Assembly: GCF_029194005.1 (NCBI RefSeq)
Contig: NZ_JARFVA010000002.1
Coordinates: forward strand, 558,001 to 622,000
Direction of reading: 5' to 3'
DNA from: Flagellimonas okinawensis
GTDB lineage: Bacteria > Bacteroidota > Bacteroidia > Flavobacteriales > Flavobacteriaceae
Length of the DNA stretch: 64,000 nucleotides
The notes under the pieces are model-generated. The model was not told the DNA's origin and made no database searches. It saw only the letters and a list, made by a program, of their open reading frames with translations. Every line of letters starts with the position of its first letter. The stretch's first letter is position 1. The position numbers and the translations under genes were made by a program. This document shows positions 16,086 through 25,857 of the stretch, one piece after another.

Positions 16086-17702
16086 ATGAGGGATTCTGCT
16101 TCAGTTACGAAATCGATTTCGTTAAAGTCTTATGGGATTGACCATGATAATGTGAACTATCAACTTTCACCAGATGAACTTCACGAGATCACGATAGAAA
16201 AAGGAATGGGGAAAGAGGCTTCTTCGGGAGCACTTGCTGTAAACACAGGCGAATTTACAGGGAGGTCACCGATGGACCGTTTTATTGTGAAGGATGAGAT
16301 CACTTCCGAAAAGGTCTGGTGGGGCGATATCAATATTCCTTTTGACAGTGACAAGTTCGATGAGCTCTACAAAAAGGTAATTGGATACCTGAACCAAAAG
16401 GAACTCTACGTACGGGATGCATATGCATGTGCCGAACCTGAATATAAACTGAACATCCGGGTAATCAATGAGTATCCATGGTCAAACATGTTCGCTTACA
16501 ATATGTTTCTACGTCCAACTGAGGATGAACTGGAAGGTTTTGATCCAGAATGGACGGTGGTAAATGCACCAGGCTTTATGGCGGACCCAAAAGTTGACGG
16601 AACAAGACAGCACAACTTTGCCATTCTCAACTTTAGCAGAAAAATAGCCCTTATTGGTGGGACCGGTTACACAGGAGAAATCAAAAAAGGCATTTTCTCC
16701 GCACTTAACTTTATTTTGCCCGTTTATAAAAATACCCTTCCTATGCACTGTTCCGCCAATGTTGGTGAAGCTGGCGATACTGCTATCTTCTTCGGGCTTT
16801 CAGGTACAGGAAAAACTACATTGTCCACAGACCCCAATAGAAAGTTGATCGGAGACGATGAGCATGGTTGGACATCAAAGAACACCGTCTTTAATTTTGA
16901 AGGTGGGTGTTATGCCAAGGTTATAGATCTGTCACAAGAAAAGGAACCTGAGATATATGGAGCCATCAAAAAGGGAGCTATTCTAGAAAACGTGGTAATG
17001 GATAATAAAGGTGTAGTGGATTTTTCGGACACCTCCATTACTCAGAATACAAGGGTGAGCTATCCCATTTATCATATAGACAATATTCAGCAACCATCTA
17101 TCGGTGAAAACGTAAAGAACATCTTTTTTCTAACGGCGGACGCCTTTGGTGTTTTGCCCCCTATATCTAAATTGACACCCGCCCAAGCGGCCTATCATTT
17201 TATTTCGGGTTATACGGCCAAAGTTGCGGGAACAGAAGCAGGGGTGGTAGAGCCACAACCTTCCTTCTCTGCGTGTTTTGGTGCTCCTTTTATGCCATTG
17301 CACCCTACAAAGTATGCGGAAATGCTCAGTAGAAAGATGAAAGAGTCCGGTGTGGATGTTTGGTTGGTGAATACCGGATGGACCGGAGGACCTTATGGGG
17401 TTGGTACCCGTATGAAATTGGAGTACACCCGTGCCATGATCAGTGCAGCCCTAAATGGTGAACTCGGATTATACAATTATGAAAAGTACCATATCCATTC
17501 TGTTTTTGGAGTGGCACAACCGAGAGAGTGTCCTGGAGTACCGACCAAAGTACTCAGCCCAAGGGCAACTTGGAACAATGATGAGGCTTATTACAAAACG
17601 GCCTTTAAGCTTACCAATGCTTTTAGGGAGAATTTCAAAAAATTTGAATCGTACGCCAGTGAGGAAATCCGAAGGGGAGGCCCACAACGGTATGCGTTCT
17701 AA
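16086..17702 (+). CDS. pckA: Phosphoenolpyruvate carboxykinase (ATP)
   Basis: 538 residues; converts oxaloacetate and ATP to phosphoenolpyruvate, the first committed step of gluconeogenesis. Family motifs: RSPMDRFIV near residue 60, the kinase-1a loop GLSGTGKTTLSTDP (about 238-251), and the metal-binding GDDEHGW just after it. The ATP-type (not GTP-type) signature fits. It has its own -7 element and a strong terminator. Confidence 0.98.
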   Translation: MRDSASVTKSISLKSYGIDHDNVNYQLSPDELHEITIEKGMGKEASSGALAVNTGEFTGRSPMDRFIVKDEITSEKVWWGDINIPFDSDKFDELYKKVIGYLNQKELYVRDAYACAEPEYKLNIRVINEYPWSNMFAYNMFLRPTEDELEGFDPEWTVVNAPGFMADPKVDGTRQHNFAILNFSRKIALIGGTGYTGEIKKGIFSALNFILPVYKNTLPMHCSANVGEAGDTAIFFGLSGTGKTTLSTDPNRKLIGDDEHGWTSKNTVFNFEGGCYAKVIDLSQEKEPEIYGAIKKGAILENVVMDNKGVVDFSDTSITQNTRVSYPIYHIDNIQQPSIGENVKNIFFLTADAFGVLPPISKLTPAQAAYHFISGYTAKVAGTEAGVVEPQPSFSACFGAPFMPLHPTKYAEMLSRKMKESGVDVWLVNTGWTGGPYGVGTRMKLEYTRAMISAALNGELGLYNYEKYHIHSVFGVAQPRECPGVPTKVLSPRATWNNDEAYYKTAFKLTNAFRENFKKFESYASEEIRRGGPQRYAF

Positions 17703-17707
17703 AAAAT

Positions 17708-17736
17708 AAAAGCCCCGTTCAACGGGGCTTTTTTAT
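17708..17736. terminator. pckA/hemD terminator
   Basis: AAAAGCCCCG / CGGGGCTTTT, 10-bp stem with loop TTCAA followed by TTTTTT-like tract; A-run on the other side may also serve hemD on the minus strand. Confidence 0.75.
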
Positions 17737-17756
17737 TTCTTGATTCCAGATGTTTT

Positions 17757-18500
17757 CTATTTGTTTACACTGGTAATATACTTTTGTAATGCCATGGTCA
17801 TGGATGGTGTTTCTGGCGTTGGAGCCTGAATATCTATCCTTAGTCCCGCACTTGTTGCAGCTTTAACGGTGCTGTTGCCAAAAACGGCGATCCTTGTATC
17901 GTTCTGTTCAAAATCCGGAAAGTTTTTCATCAAGGATTCTATGCCCGAAGGGCTAAAGAACACCAAAATGTCATAATACACATTTCTAAGGTCGGAAAGA
18001 TCGCTGATCACGGTTTTATAAAAAATTCCTCTTGTCCAGTTTACACCCAATTCATCCAATAATTCGGGAACAATAGGCTTCAAGGAATCCGATGATGGTA
18101 AAAGGAACTTTTCGTCCTTGTACTTTTTAATCAGAGGGATCAACTCATTGAAAGTTCTTTTCCCTACGTAAATCTTTCTTTTCCTGTACACAACATATTT
18201 TTGCAAGTAGTAGGCAACTGCCTCAGACTGGCAAAAATATTTCATGGAATCTGGAACTTTAAAGCGCATTTCATCGGCAATCCTAAAAAAGTGGTCAACT
18301 GAGTTTCTACTGGTCAGGATGATTGCCGTAAAGTTGTTCAAGTCGATTTTTTGTTGCCTTACGTTTTTTGCTTCCACGCCCTCTACGTGGATAAAAGGCC
18401 TAAAATCTACTTTAACTTTTTCTTTTTCGATTAATCGCGAATAGGGGGAGTTTTCGACTTTGGGTTCTGGTTGGGAAACCAAAATTGTTTTTACTTTCAT
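17757..18500 (-). CDS. hemD: Uroporphyrinogen-III synthase family protein
   Basis: 247 residues with the two-lobed HemD layout: first lobe ILVSQPEPK... and FTAIILTSRNSVDHFF, second lobe FLLPSSDS and ILVFFSPSGIESL. The enzyme closes hydroxymethylbilane into uroporphyrinogen III for heme and siroheme. HemD is poorly conserved, so the call rests on the paired-lobe pattern. It starts 6 bp after DUF4271, an association I recall from other Bacteroidota. Confidence 0.85.
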   Translation of the reverse strand: MKVKTILVSQPEPKVENSPYSRLIEKEKVKVDFRPFIHVEGVEAKNVRQQKIDLNNFTAIILTSRNSVDHFFRIADEMRFKVPDSMKYFCQSEAVAYYLQKYVVYRKRKIYVGKRTFNELIPLIKKYKDEKFLLPSSDSLKPIVPELLDELGVNWTRGIFYKTVISDLSDLRNVYYDILVFFSPSGIESLMKNFPDFEQNDTRIAVFGNSTVKAATSAGLRIDIQAPTPETPSMTMALQKYITSVNK

Positions 18501-18506
18501 AAGTTT

Positions 18507-19163
18507 TCAACCTTTTAGATAGCTTCCAATTAACACCAAGGGCGCAATTTCGAGTGTGCAAAGGTACAAAATAAAATACATAAAATACGGGAATAGTGCT
18601 TTTTGATGGTTCTTCACCAGCTTGGCAGCACCAATGCCATTTATTAGGAGAATGACTGCAAATGATGCATATATTATTGTTTTTGAGTTGGTTGCGATAT
18701 ATATCAATAATATGTTGGCCAACGCAATAAATATGCTGCTGTAATTAAGATAGGATACCTTACTGAAAATAAGCCCCCCTATTAGGTTTAAGTTGTTAAA
18801 AACAAAGCCGGTGAACATCTGCAATATGAATTTCAATAGCTCAAAAAGGCCCAAAACCCCTAAAGTCACAAAATAAGTGGTGACTGGTTTTTGGTCGGGA
18901 ATAACATCAAAAGTCAGAAGGGTAAGGTAAATGAACAATGCAAAGTTGATGAGCTGAAATAAGGTCAAAAGTAAATGGAACCAATGGGAAAACTGGCCTT
19001 TCTTATTGTGCAGCAAAATATACTTATCGTTGAAAGGAAGAATAATGAAATTTAAAAATTTCTTATGGTATAAATATTTGCCAATGGCCAAAACAACCAA
19101 GCTCGTGAACAGGGCAAGTGTCATCCAATCCAAAGAATTGATTGTTTTTTCTATAGGCTCCAT
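18507..19163 (-). CDS. DUF4271 membrane protein
   Basis: 218 residues with about six membrane helices, matching the Bacteroidota family DUF4271 of unknown function. Its ATG overlaps the stop of the upstream glycosyltransferase by one base (TAATG), so the three genes GT39-DUF4271-hemD form one operon. Partner role in tetrapyrrole synthesis is only suggested by the neighbour. Confidence 0.85.
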   Translation of the reverse strand: MEPIEKTINSLDWMTLALFTSLVVLAIGKYLYHKKFLNFIILPFNDKYILLHNKKGQFSHWFHLLLTLFQLINFALFIYLTLLTFDVIPDQKPVTTYFVTLGVLGLFELLKFILQMFTGFVFNNLNLIGGLIFSKVSYLNYSSIFIALANILLIYIATNSKTIIYASFAVILLINGIGAAKLVKNHQKALFPYFMYFILYLCTLEIAPLVLIGSYLKG

Positions 19164-20818
19164 TAGTCTATTTTAATTGGTTGGCCGTTAAGTCCTGGTG
19201 GAAGATCGTTTTCCGCGATACCAATCCTAAAATATGCGGGATTTTCCATTTTGGACAAAGGTAGCTCAAATGTGTAGCTGATGGTATCCTTTGGTTGTAA
19301 AATGGATTTTTTTGGAGATAAGCTATGTACTTTTAAGGGTCTCATTTGTTGTACTTGCTTATGTTCATTGGAGTATGAGATAGTGTATTTGAGCTGCTCC
19401 AAGGGTATTTCAAAGGGGTAGGGATTATATACTTTTAGGGAGTACACTATACCTGCTTCGGGCTTTTCCACGATACATTCCAATCTTCTGTACGATTGAA
19501 AATTATTAATGTAAACTCCGTGGAAAACAGTACTGTCCAAATGCATATAGGATAAATCACCACTTTTTCTATACTGTGTAACGTACAGAACTTTTTTCCC
19601 ACGGACCTGTTCTTCAGAACCATCAATAGAGTATTGGTTTTTACGGTACATGAAGTTATTAAGTGAGATTGCAGGTACACCCGTGTAAAATGCATACATC
19701 GATGAACGCCTATAGGAATTTTCGAAAACAACAGGTACACCGTTCGACTTTGTTTTGAGTTCTTCTGTCCATTTCTTGTTCCCATGGGTCTCAAAATGCA
19801 TGGGAAACAGCGGATAGTAGATCATCCAAGCACGGGCGTACATTAAAAGAACAGCACTTATTAATCCTATTCGGTACATCCATTTTCTGCTTTTGGCATT
19901 TTGTAACAGGTGCTCAAAGGCAATCACGGCTAAAGGAATGGAGATGGCAATGGTCCATTGTGCCTGTACCCTTCGATTAAAGCTGGAAATAAAAAAGAAA
20001 ATCAAAACCCCGTAAACCAAATAAATCAGCGCCTTGGAAAACTTATCGGTTCCTTTATATTTAAAAAAGGCGCCATAGATCCAATAAAAAAGAAGGCCGA
20101 TGATTACTACAATGTTTAAAAAGAAGCCCAAGGTAAACTCATCAAACTTGTAGGCTTGATTGGGCCGTTCGTACAGATGGAATGTGATGGAAATAAAATC
20201 ATTTTGATATAGCCAAACAAAATGTGGCGCATAGCATATCAGGGCCAGAATTACGGCAATCCATGCCTTCTTATTGAAAATAAGCTTGTAATTGGACAGA
20301 AATACAAAGAAGATAACCAGGACGGCATGGTATTTACTGTACATAAGGGCCGCCATAACCAATCCTAGGCCAATAGTGGTCACAATGCTTTCCTCCTTTA
20401 AAAAGCTTTTGTACAGCCACAAAAATAGGGCGGTAAAAAATAATAGCGCAGTATCTGGAAGGGTCAAAAACCCATAAGCGTTCATCAGGGTGAAAGAGAA
20501 CACTACCACAAAGAAATGGATTACATAATCTTTCTTCTTTGGATTATCGATCATGGCCCAAAGCAAAATATATGTGGCTGCTGATAGTACGGTACTCATA
20601 AACCTGACACCAAGCTCTCCATCAAAACTAAAACTGCTGATCTTGATTAAAAATGCGACCATTGGTGGATGATCAAAATAGCCCCAAGCTAAATTCTGGG
20701 CATAATACCAGTAATACGCCTCATCATAAATGAGCTCAGTGAACGAAGCTTGAACAAGGTTGAGTACAAAAAGGACAGCCAGTAGGACAAGAAAAAGTCT
20801 AGGTAACTTTTGAGCCAT
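19163..20818 (-). CDS. GT39/ArnT-like membrane glycosyltransferase
   Basis: 551 residues from the ATG at 20818. Many membrane helices, with the family signature FTELIYDEAYYWYYAQNLAW and YFDHPPMVAFLIK at the N-terminus: the acidic residues that bind the polyprenyl-phosphate sugar donor in the PMT_2/ArnT group. A soluble extracytoplasmic C-terminal domain of about 150 residues follows. It should transfer a sugar from a lipid carrier on the outer face of the inner membrane. The divergent neighbour encodes a polyprenyl-phosphate-sugar synthase type protein, a natural donor supplier. The longer frame to 20899 runs through the promoter and is rejected. Confidence 0.88.
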   Translation of the reverse strand: MAQKLPRLFLVLLAVLFVLNLVQASFTELIYDEAYYWYYAQNLAWGYFDHPPMVAFLIKISSFSFDGELGVRFMSTVLSAATYILLWAMIDNPKKKDYVIHFFVVVFSFTLMNAYGFLTLPDTALLFFTALFLWLYKSFLKEESIVTTIGLGLVMAALMYSKYHAVLVIFFVFLSNYKLIFNKKAWIAVILALICYAPHFVWLYQNDFISITFHLYERPNQAYKFDEFTLGFFLNIVVIIGLLFYWIYGAFFKYKGTDKFSKALIYLVYGVLIFFFISSFNRRVQAQWTIAISIPLAVIAFEHLLQNAKSRKWMYRIGLISAVLLMYARAWMIYYPLFPMHFETHGNKKWTEELKTKSNGVPVVFENSYRRSSMYAFYTGVPAISLNNFMYRKNQYSIDGSEEQVRGKKVLYVTQYRKSGDLSYMHLDSTVFHGVYINNFQSYRRLECIVEKPEAGIVYSLKVYNPYPFEIPLEQLKYTISYSNEHKQVQQMRPLKVHSLSPKKSILQPKDTISYTFELPLSKMENPAYFRIGIAENDLPPGLNGQPIKID

Positions 20819-20839
20819 TAAAATGGAATTTTTAAAGGG

Positions 20840-20867
20840 CAAAGTTACAAATATTGGACAAGTGCAA
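20840..20867 (-). promoter_or_regulatory. GT39 operon promoter, TTG-N17-TAACTTTG
   Basis: Minus strand: TTG (20867-20865), 17 bp, TAACTTTG (20847-20840), then 21 bp to the ATG. Close to the full Bacteroidota consensus. Confidence 0.6.
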
Positions 20868-20892
20868 TTTGACTTCGCTGGACATACTTGCA

Positions 20893-20919
20893 TTGGCAAG
20901 ATAGAAAACCGTATTTTTG
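20893..20919 (+). promoter_or_regulatory. Promoter of the GT2-pyrC unit, TTG-N16-TATTTTTG
   Basis: TTG 20893-20895 and TATTTTTG 20912-20919, 16 bp apart, 19 bp before the ATG at 20939. Confidence 0.55.
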
Positions 20920-20938
20920 AATTTCTAATCTAGTGCGA

Positions 20939-21667
20939 ATGGCAGACGGCTTGGTCATTATACCCACATTCAATGAAATCGAGAACATCGAGGCCATTGT
21001 AAAAGCGGTCTTCGACCTTAAAAAGGATTTTCATGTCCTTGTGGTGGACGACAATTCCCCCGATGGTACCGCGGATTGTGTGCGAAACTTGCAGAAGGAA
21101 TTTCCAGAACGACTTTTTTTGGAGGTCCGTAAGGAGAAATCTGGTTTGGGCACAGCATACATCCATGGTTTCAAGTGGGCATTGAAGAACGGTTATGATT
21201 ATATTTTTGAGATGGACGCGGATTTTTCACACCGTCCAGCCGACTTATCACGCTTGCACCGTGCATGTTTAAATGGTGCCGATGTGGCCGTTGGATCCCG
21301 CTATAAAAAAGGGGTAAATGTGGTCAATTGGCCTTTGGCCCGAATTTTACTGTCCTATGGGGCTTCGTTTTATGTAAAGTTCATTACCGGAATGAAGGTT
21401 CATGATCCCACTGCTGGATTTGTTTGCTATAAGCGAGAAGTGTTGGAGACCATCAATTTGGACAATGTGCGTTTCATTGGTTATGCATTTCAGATTGAGA
21501 TGAAATACCGGGCCTATCTGAAAAAGTTCAAGATAGAAGAGGTATCAATAATTTTTACCGACAGGATAAACGGAAAATCTAAAATGAACTCCGCAATAAT
21601 CAGGGAGGCCATATTTGGGGTCATTGCCATGAAATTTAGGAGTGTATTTTTCAAAAAAAGCTTTTAA
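20939..21667 (+). CDS. Polyprenol monophosphomannose synthase-like GT2
   Basis: 242 residues from the ATG at 20939. GT-A fold of family GT2: LVIIPTFNEIENIEAIV, VVDDNSPDGTAD and the metal site MDADFSHRP. This is the DPM1-like group that loads a sugar from a nucleotide donor onto polyprenyl phosphate at the cytoplasmic face of the membrane. No membrane helices are present, as in single-domain DPM1. Its product would feed GT39 enzymes such as the divergently encoded neighbour. It is 2 bp from pyrC. Confidence 0.9.
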   Translation: MADGLVIIPTFNEIENIEAIVKAVFDLKKDFHVLVVDDNSPDGTADCVRNLQKEFPERLFLEVRKEKSGLGTAYIHGFKWALKNGYDYIFEMDADFSHRPADLSRLHRACLNGADVAVGSRYKKGVNVVNWPLARILLSYGASFYVKFITGMKVHDPTAGFVCYKREVLETINLDNVRFIGYAFQIEMKYRAYLKKFKIEEVSIIFTDRINGKSKMNSAIIREAIFGVIAMKFRSVFFKKSF

Positions 21668-21669
21668 CT

Positions 21670-23004
21670 ATGTCAAAAATACTGTTGAAGAATGCCAGAA
21701 TCGTAAATGAGAACAGCATTTTTGAATCAGATGTGTTGTTGGAGGGTGATTTTATCGCCAAAATAGATAAGAATATCTCCGATGCAAATGCCAAGGTCAT
21801 TGATTTGGAAGGAGACTTGTTGTTGCCGGGAATCATCGACGATCAAGTTCATTTCAGGGAGCCGGGACTCACCCATAAAGGGACCATTGCAACAGAAAGT
21901 AGAGCTGCGGTCGCTGGTGGGATCACTACTTTTATGGAGCAGCCCAACACTATACCACAGACCACTACCATTGAAAAGTTGGAGGAGAAATTTGCCATAG
22001 CTGCCAAGGATTCTTTTGCAAACTATTCTTTTTTGTTCGGCGGTACCAATGATAATCTGGAAGAGTTAAAACGATTGGACAAAAATGCCTGCTCGGGAGT
22101 AAAACTGTTCTTGGGCTCATCCACTGGAAATATGTTGGTGGATGACGAAGAGGTGCTGGAAAAAATATTCAGCAATACAGAGATGGTGATTTCCGCACAC
22201 TGCGAGGATGAAGGAACCATTAGGGCAAATATGGCCAAGTACCAAGAAGAGTACGGGGAGGATATTCCGATAGAAATGCATCCGATCATAAGAAGCGCCG
22301 AGGCATGTTACCTATCCTCTTCCAAAGCGATAGCATTGGCAAAGAAAACAGGCGCTAGGTTGCATGTGTTCCACGTGTCAACTGGAATAGAGACGGATTT
22401 GTTCACCAACAAGATTCCGTTGGAAGAAAAAAAGATTACTGCTGAGGTGTGTATCCACCATCTGTGGTTCTCCGATGAGGACTATGCCAACAAGGGTACT
22501 TTCATAAAATGGAATCCGGCAGTAAAGACCAAAAATGACAGGGCAAAATTATGGGAGGCCCTGTTGGACGACCGAATAGATGTTGTGGCAACCGATCATG
22601 CACCCCATACAATAGAAGAAAAGGACAACCCGTACACTAAGGCCCCATCGGGAGGACCACTGGTACAACACGCTTTGTTGGCCATGTTGCAGAAAGAGAA
22701 AGACGGAATGATCAGCTTGGAGAAAATCGTGGAAAAAATGTGCCACAATCCAGCTAAGTTATTCGATATTGAACGCAGAGGTTATGTTAGGGAGGGATAC
22801 TACGCCGATTTGGTCCAAGTGGGCCGAAACTCACAAAACGAGGTTAAAAAGGATAATATTTTCTATAAATGTGGATGGTCTCCCTTTGAAGGTGTTACTT
22901 TTGATTCTCAGGTAAAAAGAACTTTTGTGAATGGCCTAATGGCTTTTGAAAACGGTTCTTTCAGTGAAGAGAAAAATGCGAAGAGACTTACTTTCAATAG
23001 ATAA
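21670..23004 (+). CDS. pyrC: Dihydroorotase
   Basis: 444 residues, amidohydrolase fold; cyclises carbamoyl aspartate to dihydroorotate in pyrimidine synthesis. The N-terminal metal motif, usually HxH, reads Q59-V60-H61 in GIIDDQVHFREPGLTHKG. The remaining signatures are normal: GVKLFLGSSTG for the metal-bridging Lys, AHCEDE, FHVSTG and ATDHAPHT for the catalytic Asp. The whole resembles the Porphyromonas-type dihydroorotase, in which I recall the same Gln. Co-transcribed with the GT2 gene and DUF4296. Confidence 0.94.
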   Translation: MSKILLKNARIVNENSIFESDVLLEGDFIAKIDKNISDANAKVIDLEGDLLLPGIIDDQVHFREPGLTHKGTIATESRAAVAGGITTFMEQPNTIPQTTTIEKLEEKFAIAAKDSFANYSFLFGGTNDNLEELKRLDKNACSGVKLFLGSSTGNMLVDDEEVLEKIFSNTEMVISAHCEDEGTIRANMAKYQEEYGEDIPIEMHPIIRSAEACYLSSSKAIALAKKTGARLHVFHVSTGIETDLFTNKIPLEEKKITAEVCIHHLWFSDEDYANKGTFIKWNPAVKTKNDRAKLWEALLDDRIDVVATDHAPHTIEEKDNPYTKAPSGGPLVQHALLAMLQKEKDGMISLEKIVEKMCHNPAKLFDIERRGYVREGYYADLVQVGRNSQNEVKKDNIFYKCGWSPFEGVTFDSQVKRTFVNGLMAFENGSFSEEKNAKRLTFNR

Positions 23005-23007
23005 GAA

Positions 23008-23448
23008 ATGAAATATCCGGTATTGTTTTTTCTAGGGTTTATACTTTTGGTTTCTTGTGCCGAAAAGGTGGTGGAAGAGCCGGAAAATCTAATTCCAAAG
23101 GAACAAATGGCCGAAATTCTTCACGATTTGGCAATTTTGAACGCTGCTAAATCGGGAGCTTCCAACAAATTCAAGGAATCAGGTATAGATGTAATGGATT
23201 TTCTATACACCAAATACGGTATAGATAGTGCACAGTTATCCGAAAGTGATCTATATTATGCTTCCATTCCATTGGAATACCAAGCCATTTATAGTGAAGT
23301 ACAAGCTAGGCTGAAAGTGCAACAGGATACCTTGGAAACACGTGCCAAAAGAAGAAATGACAGTGTAAGGGTCGCCAACATAAAACGAAGTGATTCCTTA
23401 AAAGCCGTTAAACAAAAGCTTTTGGACAGTACTAAGACCGATCAGTAA
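23008..23448 (+). CDS. DUF4296 lipoprotein
   Basis: 146 residues: lipoprotein signal with lipobox LLVSC (Cys17), then LIPKEQMAEILHDLAILNAAK, the start of the DUF4296 helical domain, and a Lys/Asp-rich coiled tail. Function unknown; commonly found beside pyrC in this family of bacteria as far as I recall. Its last 17 bases overlap the convergent epimerase gene. Confidence 0.85.
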   Translation: MKYPVLFFLGFILLVSCAEKVVEEPENLIPKEQMAEILHDLAILNAAKSGASNKFKESGIDVMDFLYTKYGIDSAQLSESDLYYASIPLEYQAIYSEVQARLKVQQDTLETRAKRRNDSVRVANIKRSDSLKAVKQKLLDSTKTDQ

Positions 23449-24436
23449 ACTTCTCGCAACAAAAGCTTATTGCATTATCCAGGTCCTCGAAATCAAATTC
23501 TAGGGTTGATTTAATTTTATCGCTGATATAGATTTCCCGGTTAAATAGACTTTTGGCCATTACTTTGGATAGTTTTCTTCGCTTTCCAAAAACATGGCTC
23601 CTTACCCAATCCCACCGCCAAAAACATTCGATCATAACCTTTGAAACCTTGTTGCTCGGGGGATCGACATTTAATTTTGGGGCAATTTTTTTGAACAACT
23701 CCTCATAGGTCAGGTTTTCGTTCACCAAAATAAAGCGTTCGGTTTGTATGTTGGATTCCATTAATTGGGTCATCGCACCAATCACATCACCGATGCTCAC
23801 AAATCCGGTTCCGCCCGGAATAAAATATTTTTTCCCTTTGGAGGCATAGGTAAAGAACGACCCACTGCCCGATTTCCAAAATCCAGGTCCAATGACTACG
23901 CCAGGGTTTACTATTACAATCGAAAGGCCTTCTTGTGATCCCCTCCATACTTCGAGTTCCGCTTGGTATTTAGTAATTCCGTATACTGAAGCTTTGGATT
24001 CGTTCCATTCGTTTTCCTCGGTAACTTCCTTTTTGCCGAGGCTAGGTCCAATGGCGGCGATAGAACTTACGTAGCATAGTTTTTTGATCCCGTGTTTTAA
24101 ACAAAGATTTACAACATTGGCGGTGCCCTCGACATTGGTCAGTTCCAATAATTTAAAATCTTTAGGGTCAAAAGAAATCAGAGCGGCACAATGGAAAACT
24201 TGCTCAACCCCGATAAAAAGGCATTCAAGTACCCCTGGTTCGGTTAAATCGGCCTTTACCCATTCAATTTGCTCCAATAATTTGTTGGGGCTTTCGGTGT
24301 AGTACTCAAAAACCATGTGGACTTTTTCTATGGATTTTTTTGTCCTATAGTTGCTTCTGACGGCTTTTCCGTTGCTGACCAAATGGAAAAGTAAATGGGA
24401 GCCGATCAGTCCAGTTCCTCCTGTAACCAAAATCAT
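23432..24436 (-). CDS. NAD(P)-dependent epimerase/dehydratase (extended SDR)
   Basis: 334 residues. Nucleotide-binding motif ILVTGGTGLIGSHLLFHL at the N-terminus, Ser/Tyr-xxx-Lys active site YGITKYQ near residue 155, and SSIAAIG. The substrate is not evident; the sequence is closest in feel to dihydroflavonol-reductase-like or 3-beta-hydroxysteroid-dehydrogenase-like SDRs. Single gene, divergent from tyrS. Confidence 0.88.
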   Translation of the reverse strand: MILVTGGTGLIGSHLLFHLVSNGKAVRSNYRTKKSIEKVHMVFEYYTESPNKLLEQIEWVKADLTEPGVLECLFIGVEQVFHCAALISFDPKDFKLLELTNVEGTANVVNLCLKHGIKKLCYVSSIAAIGPSLGKKEVTEENEWNESKASVYGITKYQAELEVWRGSQEGLSIVIVNPGVVIGPGFWKSGSGSFFTYASKGKKYFIPGGTGFVSIGDVIGAMTQLMESNIQTERFILVNENLTYEELFKKIAPKLNVDPPSNKVSKVMIECFWRWDWVRSHVFGKRRKLSKVMAKSLFNREIYISDKIKSTLEFDFEDLDNAISFCCEKFTDRS

Positions 24437-24491
24437 ATGGTAAAAGTACCTATTTGTGCTGGAAATATTGAGCGGAATGCCAACTTCATTT

Positions 24492-24499
24492 TATATTTG
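24492..24499 (+). promoter_or_regulatory. Putative tyrS -7 element (TATATTTG)
   Basis: Exact TANNTTTG match 22 bp before the tyrS ATG, with a TTG 21 bp upstream (24468-24470). Confidence 0.5.
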
Positions 24500-24521
24500 C
24501 AGCTATTCCAAAAAACTGATC

Positions 24522-25817
24522 ATGACGAAGAACTTTGTTCAAGAATTGCAATGGAGGGGAATGGTACACGATGTGATGCCAGGAGCCGAAGAACATTTAA
24601 TGGAAGAAATGAGGGCCGCTTACGTTGGTATAGACCCTACGGCCGATTCTTTGCACATTGGCCACTTGGTAGGGGTTATGATGCTAAAGCACTTTCAACT
24701 GGCCGGCCATAAACCATATGCATTGGTTGGGGGAGCTACGGGAATGATAGGTGATCCATCCGGTAAATCTGCTGAACGGAATTTATTGGACGAGAAAACC
24801 CTTCGACACAATGAGGATGCCTTAAAGGGACAATTGAGCCGTTTTTTGGATTTTGAAAGTGGCGAGGAGAATGCTGCCGTTTTGGTGAACAATTATGATT
24901 GGATGAAGAATTTTTCATTCTTGGAGTTCATTAGAGATGTGGGAAAACACATTACGGTAAACTATATGATGGCCAAGGATTCTGTAAAGAAACGTCTTTC
25001 TTCAGATGCCAAAGAAGGTATGTCCTTTACCGAGTTTACCTATCAATTGGTGCAGGGGTACGACTTTTTGTATCTCTACCAGAACCATAATTGTAGCCTT
25101 CAAATGGGAGGTAGTGATCAATGGGGAAATATTACCACGGGTACAGAACTTATAAGAAGGATAGGTGGAGGAAAGGGATTTGCATTGACCTGTCCGTTGA
25201 TTACAAAGGCCGATGGGACTAAATTCGGTAAAACCGAGGGTGGAAATATTTGGTTGGATGCAGAGAGGACCTCTCCATATAAGTTTTACCAATATTGGTT
25301 GAACACTTCGGATGAAGATGCAGAAAAATACATCAAGATATTTACCTTTCTCAGCAAAGATGAAATTGAAAACTTGGTTGCTGAACATAAAGAAGCTCCG
25401 CATATGAGGGCGCTTCAAAAGAAATTGGCCGAAGAGGTGACCGTTATGGTACATTCACAAGAAGATTTGGATAATGCCATTAAGGCCAGTAATATCCTAT
25501 TTGGAAAATCTACATCGGAGGACCTTAAACAGTTGAACGAAAAAACTTTTATGGATGTTTTTGAAGGAGTTCCTCAAGCCACTATAGATAGGGAAGAACT
25601 GAAGTCTGGACTGGATATGATCGGTGCATTGGCCGCTAAGACCAACTTTTTGGGCTCCAATGGCGAGGCAAGAAGGGAATTGAAACAGAACTCAATTTCC
25701 GTTAACAAGGAAAAGGTGAAGGAAGACTACCTAATTACTGATTCAGATTTGATCAATAACAAATTTGTTTTATTGCAGCGAGGCAAAAAGAATTATTTTG
25801 TATTGGTAGTCGAGTAA
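24522..25817 (+). CDS. tyrS: Tyrosyl-tRNA synthetase
   Basis: 431 residues from the ATG at 24522, placed just after a -7 element; the longer frame would start inside the promoter. Class I synthetase: HIGH at residues 45-48 in [10 protein letters not shown], the tyrosine pocket VGIDPTADS, and the KMSKS equivalent KFGKTEGG (about 232-239). A C-terminal S4 RNA-binding domain ([10 protein letters not shown]) completes the bacterial TyrRS-1 layout. Confidence 0.97.
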   Translation: MTKNFVQELQWRGMVHDVMPGAEEHLMEEMRAAYVGIDPTADSLHIGHLVGVMMLKHFQLAGHKPYALVGGATGMIGDPSGKSAERNLLDEKTLRHNEDALKGQLSRFLDFESGEENAAVLVNNYDWMKNFSFLEFIRDVGKHITVNYMMAKDSVKKRLSSDAKEGMSFTEFTYQLVQGYDFLYLYQNHNCSLQMGGSDQWGNITTGTELIRRIGGGKGFALTCPLITKADGTKFGKTEGGNIWLDAERTSPYKFYQYWLNTSDEDAEKYIKIFTFLSKDEIENLVAEHKEAPHMRALQKKLAEEVTVMVHSQEDLDNAIKASNILFGKSTSEDLKQLNEKTFMDVFEGVPQATIDREELKSGLDMIGALAAKTNFLGSNGEARRELKQNSISVNKEKVKEDYLITDSDLINNKFVLLQRGKKNYFVLVVE

Positions 25818-25822
25818 AAGTT

Positions 25823-25857
25823 AAAAGCCATCTTTTAAAGATGGCTTTTGTTTTTTT
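25823..25857 (+). terminator. tyrS terminator
   Basis: AAAAGCCATCTT / AAGATGGCTTTT, 12-bp stem, 3-base loop, then GTTTTTTT; it runs into the stop region of the convergent cupin gene. Confidence 0.75.

Noticed and set aside
20819..20899. Longer start for the GT39 gene
   Set aside because: It lies upstream of and across a good TTG-N17-TAACTTTG promoter.
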